20,341 nucleotides of DNA, from assembly GCA_002299425.1 (NCBI GenBank), contig DBNW01000039.1:1-20341 (forward strand), read 5' to 3'. The translations under genes and the position numbers were made by a program. Positions 7,243 through 15,233 of the stretch are shown here, piece after piece (within the stretch, counting starts at the first letter, position 1; each line of letters opens with the position of its first letter). Origin of the DNA: Methylococcaceae bacterium UBA662 (lineage in GTDB: Bacteria; Pseudomonadota; Gammaproteobacteria; Methylococcales; Methylomonadaceae). The notes beneath the pieces are model-generated. The model searched no databases, was not told the origin of the DNA, and saw only the letters and a list, made by a program, of their open reading frames with translations.

Positions 7243-8202
7243 TTATTTGACCAACAGCGCATCCAGGTATTTTTCTGCGTCCAACGCCGCCATACAGCCG
7301 GAGCCAGCCGACGTGATGGCCTGTTTGTACACCGAGTCCATGACGTCGCCGGCAGCAAAAACGCCCTCAACGCTGGTGGCGGTGGCGTTACCGTGAATGC
7401 CGCTGTTGACTTTGATGTAACGGTGTTCCATAGCCAATTGCCCAGCGAAAATTTCGGTGTTAGGGGTGTGGCCAATGGCGATGAACACACCGTGTACGTC
7501 CAGCGTTTTGATAGCGCCGTGTTCAGCGCTTTTGATGCGGATGCCGGTGACGCCCGTGTCATCGCCTAAAACTTCATCCAGAACATGATGCCATTCAATG
7601 ATCACATTCCCGGTTTTGGCTTTTTCCAGCAGTTTTTCGGATAGAATTTTTTCAGAACGAAAACGATCGCGCCGATGCACTACGGTAACCTGTGATGCGA
7701 TATTGGATAGGTACAGGGCTTCTTCAACGGCGGTATTGCCGCCGCCGATTACGGCGACTGGCTTGTTTCGGTAAAAAAAGCCATCGCAGGTAGCGCAGGC
7801 GGAAACCCCTCGGCCTTTGAAAGCATCCTCGGAGTCCAACCCTAAATAACGCGCCGAGGCCCCGGTGGCAATAATCAGAGCATCGCAGGTGTAAATGCCA
7901 TAATCGCCGGTCAAGGTAAACGGACGGGTGGATAAATCCGCTGTGTGGATGTGATCAAAAATGATGGTTGTGGCAAAACGCTCGGCATGCAGGCGCATCC
8001 GCTCCATGAGGTCAGGCCCTTGCAAGCCCTCGACATCACCCGGCCAGTTGTCAACATCGGTGGTAGTGGTCAGTTGTCCGCCCTGCTGGATTCCGGTGAC
8101 GATCACTGGGTTTAAATTGGCCCTAGCGGCATAGATGGCGGCCGTGTACCCGGCCGGGCCGGACCCTAAAATTAGTAAACGGCAATGTTTTTGGTCGCTC
8201 AT
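7243..8202 (-). CDS. trxB: Thioredoxin reductase
   Basis: TrxB is a cytoplasmic FAD enzyme that passes electrons from NADPH to thioredoxin. The 319-aa protein (E. coli 321) has the FAD-binding GSGPAGYTAA (residues 13-22), the redox motif CATC with Cys 136 and 139 followed by DGFF, the NADPH-binding GGGNTAVEEALYL, and the C-terminal FAD motif EGVFAAGDVMD. The order FAD / CATC / NADPH is that of low-molecular-weight TrxB. I chose the ATG at 8202 (MSDQKH) by family length and a GAG-containing site just upstream; the frame continues to 8271 without family similarity. It heads the trxB-aat-bpt group and is divergent from ftsK, as in many gammaproteobacteria. Confidence 0.97.
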   Translation of the reverse strand: MSDQKHCRLLILGSGPAGYTAAIYAARANLNPVIVTGIQQGGQLTTTTDVDNWPGDVEGLQGPDLMERMRLHAERFATTIIFDHIHTADLSTRPFTLTGDYGIYTCDALIIATGASARYLGLDSEDAFKGRGVSACATCDGFFYRNKPVAVIGGGNTAVEEALYLSNIASQVTVVHRRDRFRSEKILSEKLLEKAKTGNVIIEWHHVLDEVLGDDTGVTGIRIKSAEHGAIKTLDVHGVFIAIGHTPNTEIFAGQLAMEHRYIKVNSGIHGNATATSVEGVFAAGDVMDSVYKQAITSAGSGCMAALDAEKYLDALLVK

Positions 8203-8235
8203 AACAGTTCTCACAAAATGATTCTTAAGGGCGAT

Positions 8236-8264
8236 AGGGTAAGCTGCGCCAGTTAAATTGGCAA
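8236..8264 (-). promoter_or_regulatory. Putative sigma-70 promoter of trxB
   Basis: On the minus strand TTGCCA (8259-8264, 5 of 6 consensus) and TACCCT (8236-8241) are separated by 17 bases. The start point would fall about 27 bases before the trxB ATG. The ten bases CGATAGGGTA at 8232-8241 (forward strand) also occur upstream of nudJ at 2697-2706. Confidence 0.5.
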
Positions 8265-8495
8265 ACGGCAAAAAACTTTACCCCTGTACCCGTACCCCGC
8301 ACGGGCTTTGTTTCAGCGCATCACTGATGCGAAAAGCTTTTTGAACACCGGGATGCTCCGTTGTACAGGCTGTTAACTTTATTAAAAATCATCAGCTTGG
8401 TTGGATTTTGCGGCAATTTTTGAAATCTTTCAGGTTTAGGAAAACTTCCGTAGAATAGGCCGCGCAAGCAAACTGTCTTCACCTCACTTTAATTT

Positions 8496-10814
8496 ATGGC
8501 CACCCGCATTAAGCCACAGACCCTGCCCGCAGTAATGGAACATAAAATTTTTCAAGGCCTGCGCGAGATTGCTGTTTTAGCCGGTTTTGCCAGCGCCTTG
8601 TTTCTACTCATCGCTTTGATCACGTTTAACCATGAGGACGGCGGTTGGTCGCACCCCTCCACGACAGACACCGTGCATAATGCCGGCGGGGCTGTTGGAG
8701 CCTGGTTTGCAGACATCGCCTTGAATTTTTTTGGCATCGTGGCCTATTCGTTTCCTGCAATCGTTATTTGGCAGGGTTATCTGTTTCATCGGCAGATTCG
8801 TTTCCCAATAGAAAAAAGCCTGCTCATCGTACTCGGCCTGTGCTCCGTGGTGATCGCTATACCCGCGTTGCTGCACTTGCATGCGGTCAGGGTAGGGCTG
8901 GAATTGCCTGGAAGTGCGGCGGGTATCTTAGGCGATGAAGTAGGTGAAAAAACCTTCATCTTGTTTGGCAGCTTGGGCGCAAGCTTGTTTTTATTGGCTT
9001 TATTGCTGGCGGGTATTACCTTAGCTACCGGCCTGTCTTGGCTGGCATTGCTTGATTTTTTGGGTAAACACGTCTGCACCGGTTGCCATTTTGTGTTTCG
9101 GCGGGCGATTGCTTTGGGAGAAAAAAACCAGCACCCGGTAGCAGCCGAGTGCGCCCAAGCCTCAATACCAGTCAAAGCAAAAACAGCCAAAGCCCAACGG
9201 CCTACCCCATCAGGTAGTGAGCAGGTGGTTTCGGCACTTGTCTCCCCACTGGCTGCCTTCCCTAAGGCCCAGGAGGCGCCTAAAGTAACCGTCCTGGTCA
9301 AAAAAGAGGCGAGTGCCTTGTTGCCGCCACTGGATTTGCTCGACAAACGGGAAAACCGGGTAATGGGCTATTCCCAGGACGATTTGGCAGCGATGGCAGA
9401 TAAAGTGGAACAGATCCTCGCCGATTTCAATGTTTCCGTTAAAGTCATCGGTTTTTATCCGGGTCCGGTGATTACTCGCTTTGAATTAGCCCCCGCTGCT
9501 GGCGTTAAAGCAAGCCGTATCAGCACATTATCCAAAGACTTAGCCAGAGCCTTGTTGGTCACCAGTGTCCGCATTGTTGAAGTTATCCCGGGCAAGTCTG
9601 TGGTGGGTCTGGAAATACCCAACCGCGAACGGGAGACGGTCAGTCTTGGTGAGCTTCTGGCATCAAACAGCTTTGCTCACGCCAAATCTTTGCTCACCTT
9701 GTCGATGGGTAAAGATATTTCCGGCGTCCCGATCGTGGCTGATTTAGCCAAGATGCCCCATGCCTTGGTGGCGGGTACTACCGGCTCCGGCAAATCTGTA
9801 GCCATCAATACGATGATCTTAAGTTTGTTGTATCGGGCTAGCCCTGAGCAAGTACGGTTGATTTTAATCGACCCTAAAATGCTTGAGTTGTCGGTTTATG
9901 AAGGTATCCCGCACTTGTTAACGCCGGTCGTTACCGATATGAAAAAAGCCAGCAACGCCTTGCGCTGGGCGGTCGCAGAAATGGAGCGGCGTTACAAAAT
10001 GATGTCGAAAATGGGGGTGAGGAACCTAGCAGGCTTTAATCAATTGATCAACGAAGCTACCGCTCGGGGCGAAACCATTAAGGACCCGATGGTGCAAGTG
10101 GACGGGGCGTTTTCGAAGATGGAAGAAGTTCCGGATTTGGCACTTCTGCCTAGCATCGTCATCGTCATTGACGAATTAGCGGACATGATGATGGTGGTCG
10201 GTAAAAAAGTAGAGGAGTTGATAGCGCGTCTAGCGCAAAAGGCGCGCGCGGCCGGCATCCACTTGGTTTTGGCCACCCAACGTCCTTCAGTCGATGTGTT
10301 AACCGGGCTGATCAAGGCTAACATTCCTACCCGTATATCGTTCCAAGTGTCCTCAAGGATTGACTCCCGGACAGTGCTGGATCAAGGTGGGGCCGAAAAC
10401 CTGCTGGGTAACGGCGACATGCTGTTCCTGCCTTCTGGGACTAGCCTGCCCATCAGAGCGCACGGAGCCTTTGTTGACGACCATGAAGTTCATCGTGTGG
10501 TGGAATTCCTAAAACAAACAGCACCCCCCGATTACCTTCCTGAAATTACCCAGGAAATGGCCGATCCAATCGACAATTTTGCCACGGGTGGCGGCAACGG
10601 TAATGCCAGTGAAATAGACCCACTGTATGATGAGGCCGTGAAATTTGTTGCCGACTCACGAAAAGCCTCTATTTCCAGTGTCCAACGCCGCTTTAAAATT
10701 GGTTACAACCGGGCGGCAAGCATTATTGAAAGCATGGAGGCTGCCGGGGTTGTCAGCGCAGCCGAATCAAATGGGTCACGAACGGTTCTAACACCGCCCC
10801 CGCCCCGTGCTTGA
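8496..10814 (+). CDS. ftsK: DNA translocase FtsK
   Basis: FtsK is a septum-anchored, ATP-driven DNA pump that clears the chromosome terminus and activates XerCD at dif. The 772-aa protein is of the compact type (E. coli has 1329 aa because of a long linker). It has four predicted membrane segments at about residues 24-46, 70-95, 107-128 and 152-186, a short linker rich in Ala, Pro and Lys (about 205-280), then the motor with KSVVGLEIPN, Walker A GTTGSGKS (427-434) and Walker B IVIVIDELADMM. ATQRPSVDVLTGLIKANIPTRI is the conserved FtsK segment. The C-terminal winged-helix gamma domain, which reads the KOPS sequences, runs from about 705 (DPLYDEAVKFV, ISSVQRRFKIGYNRAA). The start has no good Shine-Dalgarno site; an ATG at 8535 is an alternative. 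It is divergent from trxB. Confidence 0.97.
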   Translation: MATRIKPQTLPAVMEHKIFQGLREIAVLAGFASALFLLIALITFNHEDGGWSHPSTTDTVHNAGGAVGAWFADIALNFFGIVAYSFPAIVIWQGYLFHRQIRFPIEKSLLIVLGLCSVVIAIPALLHLHAVRVGLELPGSAAGILGDEVGEKTFILFGSLGASLFLLALLLAGITLATGLSWLALLDFLGKHVCTGCHFVFRRAIALGEKNQHPVAAECAQASIPVKAKTAKAQRPTPSGSEQVVSALVSPLAAFPKAQEAPKVTVLVKKEASALLPPLDLLDKRENRVMGYSQDDLAAMADKVEQILADFNVSVKVIGFYPGPVITRFELAPAAGVKASRISTLSKDLARALLVTSVRIVEVIPGKSVVGLEIPNRERETVSLGELLASNSFAHAKSLLTLSMGKDISGVPIVADLAKMPHALVAGTTGSGKSVAINTMILSLLYRASPEQVRLILIDPKMLELSVYEGIPHLLTPVVTDMKKASNALRWAVAEMERRYKMMSKMGVRNLAGFNQLINEATARGETIKDPMVQVDGAFSKMEEVPDLALLPSIVIVIDELADMMMVVGKKVEELIARLAQKARAAGIHLVLATQRPSVDVLTGLIKANIPTRISFQVSSRIDSRTVLDQGGAENLLGNGDMLFLPSGTSLPIRAHGAFVDDHEVHRVVEFLKQTAPPDYLPEITQEMADPIDNFATGGGNGNASEIDPLYDEAVKFVADSRKASISSVQRRFKIGYNRAASIIESMEAAGVVSAAESNGSRTVLTPPPPRA

Positions 10815-10893
10815 CCCCCTGTTGTATCTGGCACCGGTTTCTATCTTTAGTGTGCTGATTGCGAACGTTTTTTTAACCCCTGTGTGAATACTA

Positions 10894-11715
10894 ATGACCA
10901 AAGCAGCTAAAACGCCTTATAAATCGGTATTTGTGTCGGATATTCATCTTGGCACCCGCTCCTGCAAAGCCGATTTTTTACTGAAGACCTTAAAACAGTT
11001 GAGCTTCGACGAAGTCTATTTGCTAGGTGACATTATCGACGGCTGGAAAATTAAGCGGGGTTGGTATTGGCACCAAGACCACACCAATTTCTTAAGGAAA
11101 GTGTTGAAGTATTCCAAAAACAAACGGGTGGTTTATATTGCCGGCAACCACGATGAGTTTTTGCGCAATTTTCTGTCCCACGGCGACCTCAACGTGGGGA
11201 ATGTCGAGGTCTACGATGAACTGATCTATACCTCGGCCAGCAACAAGCGCTACCTGCTCACCCACGGCGACAGTTACGACATCATAACCCGCTACCATAA
11301 ACAATTGGCCATTCTTGGCGACATCGGCTACGAAACCCTGTTGAAGGTAAACCGGCACTTCAATTGGGTGCGAAGGCACATGGGTTTTGGTTATTGGTCC
11401 TTATCAAAATTTGTTAAATACAAGGTCAAATCTGCGGTATCGTTCATTACCCAGTTTGAGGTCGTTTTGGCAAAACATTGTATTGAAATGGGGCTAGATG
11501 GCGTGATTTGCGGGCATATCCACGCTGTAGCCAGCAAACAGGTCGAAGGTGTGCACTATGTTAACTGCGGTGATTGGGTGGAATCGTGTACCTTGATTGC
11601 CGAGGACTGGAACGGAGAGTTCCACATTATCGAGTACGCCACCCTGCTAGAACGCGAAAACCACCCCGAGGATTCGGGATTTCAGGAAGAGTTTCAGGAA
11701 ACAGTGCAGCCTTAA
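10894..11715 (+). CDS. LpxH-like calcineurin-type metallophosphoesterase
   Basis: This 273-aa binuclear metallophosphoesterase belongs to the group annotated as UDP-2,3-diacylglucosamine diphosphatase-related (COG2908-like). Metal-ligand motifs are in order: SDIHLG (D16, H18), GDIIDGW (D46), GNHDE (N85, H86), THGD (H124) and CGHIH (H208, H210). True LpxH of E. coli (240 aa) reads GNRD where this has GNHD, and the middle segment with WVRRHMGFGYW is unlike it. The role in lipid A synthesis is therefore plausible but unproven, and a different phospho-substrate is possible. There is no signal peptide. The gene is 79 bases after ftsK on the same strand and 214 bases before fabA. The Shine-Dalgarno site is weak. 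The C-terminal 25 residues are Glu-rich. Confidence 0.85.
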   Translation: MTKAAKTPYKSVFVSDIHLGTRSCKADFLLKTLKQLSFDEVYLLGDIIDGWKIKRGWYWHQDHTNFLRKVLKYSKNKRVVYIAGNHDEFLRNFLSHGDLNVGNVEVYDELIYTSASNKRYLLTHGDSYDIITRYHKQLAILGDIGYETLLKVNRHFNWVRRHMGFGYWSLSKFVKYKVKSAVSFITQFEVVLAKHCIEMGLDGVICGHIHAVASKQVEGVHYVNCGDWVESCTLIAEDWNGEFHIIEYATLLERENHPEDSGFQEEFQETVQP

Positions 11716-11754
11716 GGGGTTTTGCCCTGAAGCGAAAGCGTTTGATAAAAGCGA

Positions 11755-11774
11755 CGCAGACTGCTTCGTCTGCG
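11755..11774 (+). other. GC-rich stem-loop between the phosphoesterase gene and fabA
   Basis: CGCAGAC (11755-11761), loop TGCTTC, GTCTGCG (11768-11774) is a perfect 7-bp hairpin 40 bases after the phosphoesterase stop. No T-run follows it, so it is not a standard intrinsic terminator. It could be an mRNA 3'-end stabiliser or part of the fabA leader. A palindrome ATGCAGTGCAT follows closely. Confidence 0.45.
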
Positions 11775-11929
11775 CCACACCATGCAGTGCATCCCGTTGA
11801 AAACAGGTCGACACTTTTGCTCCATCCCCTAGGAACTGGCGGACGTTTAAATTTGAGCTGATTTTTGCCAGTGTCTGTTAGATAATGATCGGCCTTATTA
11901 TAAAAATAACTGCCAAGGTAATCGATTGT

Positions 11930-12445
11930 ATGGAGAGACAGCATAGCTTTACCCGCAATGAATTACTAAAATCGGGTAGGGGTGAACTTTACGGGCCGGA
12001 AAATGCACAACTGCCGTTGCCTAACATGCTAATGATGGATCGTATTACGCTGATTTCCGACAAAGGCGGCTTGTACGGCAAAGGTGAAATCGTCGCCGAA
12101 CTGGATATTAACCCTGATTTATGGTTTTTCTCCTGCCACTTCCAAGGAGACCCGGTGATGCCAGGATGCCTAGGCTTAGATGCCATGTGGCAACTGGTGG
12201 GGTTTTTTCTTTGCTGGTTAGGGGGAACAGGCAAAGGCCGGGCTTTAGGTGTCGGCGAGGTAAAATTTACTGGACAAGTGTTGCCTACGGCAAAAAAAGT
12301 CACCTACCGCATCCATTTGAAGCGGGTCATTATGCGAAAATTGGTCATGGGGATCGCCGACGCCACCCTGGAGGTTGACGGCAAATCCATCTATAAAGCC
12401 ACGGATTTACGGGTTGGTTTATTCACTTCCACTGAAGATTTCTAA
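11930..12445 (+). CDS. fabA: 3-hydroxydecanoyl-ACP dehydratase/isomerase FabA
   Basis: FabA dehydrates 3-hydroxydecanoyl-ACP and isomerises the trans-2 to the cis-3 product, the branch point to unsaturated fatty acids in the type II pathway. The 171-aa protein (E. coli 172) contains PNMLMMDRI, ELDINPDLWFF, CHFQGDPVMPGCLGLDAMWQ (catalytic His 70 and Asp 84), GKGRALGVGEVKFTGQVLP and VTYRIHLKR, the hallmark set for FabA rather than FabZ. I chose the ATG at 11930 (MERQHSF) by family length, with AAGG 11 bases upstream; the frame extends to 11885 without similarity. fabB begins 12 bases after its stop. The AT-rich DNA just upstream probably holds a promoter, but no hexamer pair has good spacing. 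Confidence 0.98.
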   Translation: MERQHSFTRNELLKSGRGELYGPENAQLPLPNMLMMDRITLISDKGGLYGKGEIVAELDINPDLWFFSCHFQGDPVMPGCLGLDAMWQLVGFFLCWLGGTGKGRALGVGEVKFTGQVLPTAKKVTYRIHLKRVIMRKLVMGIADATLEVDGKSIYKATDLRVGLFTSTEDF

Positions 12446-12457
12446 GGGCAGGCGGCT

Positions 12458-13678
12458 ATGAGAAGAGTTGTAGTAACCGGTTTAGGCATTGTTTCCAGCA
12501 TTGGCAACAACCCGGCCGAGGTTATTCATTCCCTTAGAAAGGGCAAGTCGGGTATTGTCTTTTCAGAAATTTATCGAGAATTTGGTTTCCGCAGCCAAGT
12601 CCACGGTGCCATTACTGTCGATCTTGATGCTTTTATCGACCGCAAAGTAAAACGCTTTATGGGCGACGGTGCCGCTTTTAACTACATCGCCATGCAGCAG
12701 GCCATCGCAGACTCGGGCTTAGAACACAGCGACGTGTCCAACGTGCGCACGGGGTTGGTCATGGGTTCCGGCGGCCCGTCCACCTCTAACTTGGTTGAGG
12801 CAGCCGACATTGTCAGGGCCAAGGGCGTCAAACAAGTTGGCCCATACCGGGTGCCTAGGGCCATGTCCAGCACCAACACCGCCTGCTTGGCCACACCGTT
12901 TAAAATAAAGGGCGTTAATTACTCCATCACCTCGGCTTGTGCTACCAGTGCCCATTGCATAGGTCATGGCATGGAATTGATTCAAATGGGCAAACAAGAC
13001 ACCGTGTTCGCCGGCGGCGGCGAAGAGCTGCATTGGACCTTATCGGTATTGTTCGATGCTATGGGGGCTATGTCTGCAAAATTTAACGATGCGCCAGAAA
13101 CGGCTTCCAGACCCTACGACACAGCCCGTGACGGGTTTGTGATATCGGGTGGTGGCGGGGTTTTAGTGTTAGAAGAATTGACCCACGCCCAGGCTCGTGG
13201 AGCAAAAATTTATGCTGAATTGGTCGGCTACGGTGCCACGTCTGACGGTTATGACATGGTGCAGCCCTCTGGAGAGGGAGCGGTGCGCTGCATGCAACAA
13301 GCTTTGGCGACCGTGCATGACAAAATCGATTACATCAATGCTCACGGCACCAGCACGCCGGTGGGCGACAGCAAGGAAATAGAAGCGTTAAAAACGGTTT
13401 TCAGTCAAGACGCTATGCCTTGGATCAGCTCCACGAAGTCTTTGACCGGCCATGCTTTAGGAGCAGCCGGAGTGAATGAGGCCATCTACTCGTTACTCAT
13501 GATGCAGGAGAATTTTTTAAGTGCTTCGGCCAATATCAACCGGCTTGACCCTATAGCCGAGGGTATGCCCATCATCCGTGAGTGCCTGGAAAATCTCAGT
13601 CTTAACACCATTATGTCAAACAGCTTTGGCTTTGGGGGAACCAATGCTACGCTCATCTTTCGTCGCTATGACGGTTAA
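12458..13678 (+). CDS. fabB: 3-oxoacyl-ACP synthase I FabB
   Basis: FabB condenses malonyl-ACP with acyl-ACPs and elongates the cis-3-decenoyl-ACP made by FabA. The 406-aa thiolase-fold protein (E. coli 406) has the KAS triad: Cys 161 in ITSACATSAHC, His 296 in NAHGTSTPVGD and His 332 in KSLTGHALGAAG, and the glycine-rich end NSFGFGGTN. GGGEELHWTLSVLFDAMGAM and KFNDAPE distinguish FabB from FabF. It begins 12 bases after fabA (AGGCGG upstream), and ttcA follows after 18 bases. The fabA-fabB pair indicates that unsaturated fatty acids are made without oxygen. Confidence 0.98.
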   Translation: MRRVVVTGLGIVSSIGNNPAEVIHSLRKGKSGIVFSEIYREFGFRSQVHGAITVDLDAFIDRKVKRFMGDGAAFNYIAMQQAIADSGLEHSDVSNVRTGLVMGSGGPSTSNLVEAADIVRAKGVKQVGPYRVPRAMSSTNTACLATPFKIKGVNYSITSACATSAHCIGHGMELIQMGKQDTVFAGGGEELHWTLSVLFDAMGAMSAKFNDAPETASRPYDTARDGFVISGGGGVLVLEELTHAQARGAKIYAELVGYGATSDGYDMVQPSGEGAVRCMQQALATVHDKIDYINAHGTSTPVGDSKEIEALKTVFSQDAMPWISSTKSLTGHALGAAGVNEAIYSLLMMQENFLSASANINRLDPIAEGMPIIRECLENLSLNTIMSNSFGFGGTNATLIFRRYDG

Positions 13679-13696
13679 TGCCCATCTGGCCGGTCT

Positions 13697-14527
13697 ATGA
13701 CAGCGTTGGCTTTTTCGCAAAAATCGCGTATCCAATTCAATAAATTGCAAAAACGTTTGCGCCATTGTGTGGGTGCTGCTATTGCTGACTACAGCATGAT
13801 TGAGGCAGGCGACAAAATCATGGTTTGCCTGTCCGGCGGCAAAGACTCCTTCACTCTTCTGGACATTTTGCTGAGTTTACAAAAAAACGCCCCGGTTAAT
13901 TTTGAACTGGTAGCCGTTAACTTAGACCAGAAACAACCTGGCTTTCCCGAACACATTTTGCCTGCCTACCTGTCGTCCATCGGGGTTCCTTACCGTATCA
14001 TCGAAAAAGACACTTACAGCGTGGTGAAGCGGGTCATCCCAGAAGGCCAGACTACCTGCGGGTTGTGTTCGCGGTTACGTCGGGGGACTTTATACGGCTA
14101 TGCCGAGGCCAACGGCATCACTAAGATAGCCTTAGGCCATCACCGTGACGATATTTTAGAAACTTTTTTCCTAAACATTTTCTACGGCGGTAAATTAAAA
14201 GCCATGCCGCCTAAGTTATTAAGCGATGACAAAAAAAATATTGTCATTAGGCCGTTAGCTTATTGCCGGGAAAAGGACATCGCCCGTTTTGCCGGGTTTA
14301 AAAAATTTCCGGTTATTCCCTGTAACCTTTGTGGTTCCCAAGAAAATTTGCAGCGCCAAGCCATGAAAGTCATGCTTAAGAGCTGGGAAAAACACCACCC
14401 AGGACGCTTGGAGAGTATTTTTTCCAGTCTGCAAAATGTTGCCCCATCGCAGTTAGCTGACAAACGCTTGTTTGATTTTACCCGACTTAAAACCGATTCC
14501 AATCCCGGCATTGCGGAACTGTTCTAA
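13697..14527 (+). CDS. ttcA: tRNA 2-thiocytidine(32) synthetase TtcA
   Basis: TtcA thiolates C32 in certain tRNAs and needs ATP, an iron-sulfur cluster and IscS. The 276-aa protein has the PP-loop SGGKDS (residues 46-51), the cluster motif CGLCSRLRRG (Cys 121 and 124) and a second pair CNLCGSQ (Cys 209 and 212), of which 212 fits the third cluster ligand. LGHHRDD and FYGGKLKAMPPKLLSDD are also family signatures. It starts 18 bases after fabB and may be co-transcribed with fabA-fabB. The start context (GCCGGTCT then ATG) has only a weak Shine-Dalgarno site. Confidence 0.96.
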   Translation: MTALAFSQKSRIQFNKLQKRLRHCVGAAIADYSMIEAGDKIMVCLSGGKDSFTLLDILLSLQKNAPVNFELVAVNLDQKQPGFPEHILPAYLSSIGVPYRIIEKDTYSVVKRVIPEGQTTCGLCSRLRRGTLYGYAEANGITKIALGHHRDDILETFFLNIFYGGKLKAMPPKLLSDDKKNIVIRPLAYCREKDIARFAGFKKFPVIPCNLCGSQENLQRQAMKVMLKSWEKHHPGRLESIFSSLQNVAPSQLADKRLFDFTRLKTDSNPGIAELF

Positions 14528-14554
14528 GCATATCCGTGTCCACGCCGAGTGACA

Positions 14555-14567
14555 CGATAGACTATCG
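14555..14567. repeat. Perfect palindrome CGATAG-A-CTATCG before slp
   Basis: Six-base arms flank a single A. Its right end overlaps the slp Shine-Dalgarno site (CGAGGA, 14566-14571). A second small inverted repeat, GTGTC/GACAC at 14536-14555, abuts it. The position would suit a DNA-bound repressor or an RNA hairpin hiding the ribosome site; neither is shown. Confidence 0.4.
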
Positions 14568-14578
14568 AGGACGCCAAA

Positions 14579-15130
14579 ATGAAATTTGTTGTCATTATGC
14601 TGACCGCAGTGCTTGCTGCTTGTAGCCATTTGCACCCAAACATTAGGAATGCACCGTTGCACGATCTGGCCTATACGGAGGCCGTGGTAGATGTCAAAAA
14701 CAAAAAAGACGCCCCCGTGCGTTGGGGGGGCGTTATTATTGCCATTGATAATCAACAAAATGCCAGTTTTGTGCAAGTGTTGTATTACCCCCTAGGTACC
14801 TGGGGCAGGCCTCAAATTGGCGAGAATCCACTGGGTCGGTTTGTCTTTAAAACGTCAGAATTCCTAGATCCGGTTATCTACAGCGTCAACCGCCTAGTCA
14901 CGGTCGCAGGCACTTTATCAGGAACCGTTGAACGAAAAGTGGGTGAAAGAACCTTGTCGTTGCCGCTGGTTAACGTGTCCACCGTGCATTTGTGGCCGCA
15001 TAGAGCCGATGGCTTTTATGAGCGCGACCGCATGGGTTTTGGTTTTGGTTTTGGCTTCCACCCCTACAGTATTATGCGCCACCCGTATCACTGGTGGCCC
15101 CATCACCGTTTGTATGGCCCACTCCTGTGA
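14579..15130 (+). CDS. slp: Slp-family outer membrane lipoprotein
   Basis: This is a predicted lipoprotein of the Slp/YeaY family (E. coli Slp, 188 aa, is a starvation-inducible outer membrane lipoprotein of unclear function). The 183-aa protein has a short signal with lipobox LAAC (Cys 15) and no Asp at +2 (Ser follows), so outer membrane sorting is expected. Family segments are VRWGGVIIAIDNQQN, VLYYPLGTWGRPQ, GRFVFKTSEFLDP and LVTVAGTLSG. The final 35 residues are unusual: GFGFGFGF followed by a tract rich in His, Pro, Trp and Tyr. The ATG at 14579 follows CGAGGA by 7 bases. A G7 tract and a terminator-like hairpin lie inside the gene at 14709-14733. It sits 51 bases after ttcA and ends before a strong terminator. 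Confidence 0.88.
   Translation: MKFVVIMLTAVLAACSHLHPNIRNAPLHDLAYTEAVVDVKNKKDAPVRWGGVIIAIDNQQNASFVQVLYYPLGTWGRPQIGENPLGRFVFKTSEFLDPVIYSVNRLVTVAGTLSGTVERKVGERTLSLPLVNVSTVHLWPHRADGFYERDRMGFGFGFGFHPYSIMRHPYHWWPHHRLYGPLL
14709..14733 (+). other. Terminator-like hairpin and G7 tract inside slp
   Basis: ACGCCCCC (14709-14716) pairs with GGGGGCGT (14726-14733) around 9 bases, and TATTATT follows. The right arm is part of a run of seven G (14724-14730). The region encodes the conserved RWGGV of the Slp family, so codon constraint may explain it in part. Confidence 0.4.
15035..15052 (+). repeat. Three tandem GGTTTT hexamers in slp
   Basis: GGTTTT is repeated three times in a row and encodes the GFGFGF of the Slp tail. 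Slippage would add or remove Gly-Phe dipeptides without changing the frame. Confidence 0.7.
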
Positions 15131-15233
15131 TGGTGAGCGTGTTCCTTGTCCTCTCTAGCCTGTTTTGCCAGCTAGCACCCGGGGCTAGCAGCCACGTTTA
15201 AATTTTCCCCTTTTTGTTTCCCCATGAAGCGTT

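Noticed and set aside
8314..8343. CGCATCA-C-TGATGCG and AAAAGCTTTT between trxB and ftsK as a terminator
   Set aside because: The region is between divergent genes, where no transcript needs to end, and the hairpin has almost no loop. A palindromic binding site is possible but unsupported.
8451..8456. TAGAAT as -10 of ftsK
   Set aside because: The nearest TTGAAA (8420-8425) is 25 bases away, too far for a sigma-70 pair, and nothing better lies at 17 bases.
8786..9346. Open frame of 186 codons on the minus strand opposite ftsK
   Set aside because: It lies inside the ftsK membrane and linker region and shows no domain. Low-complexity composition mirrors the coding strand.
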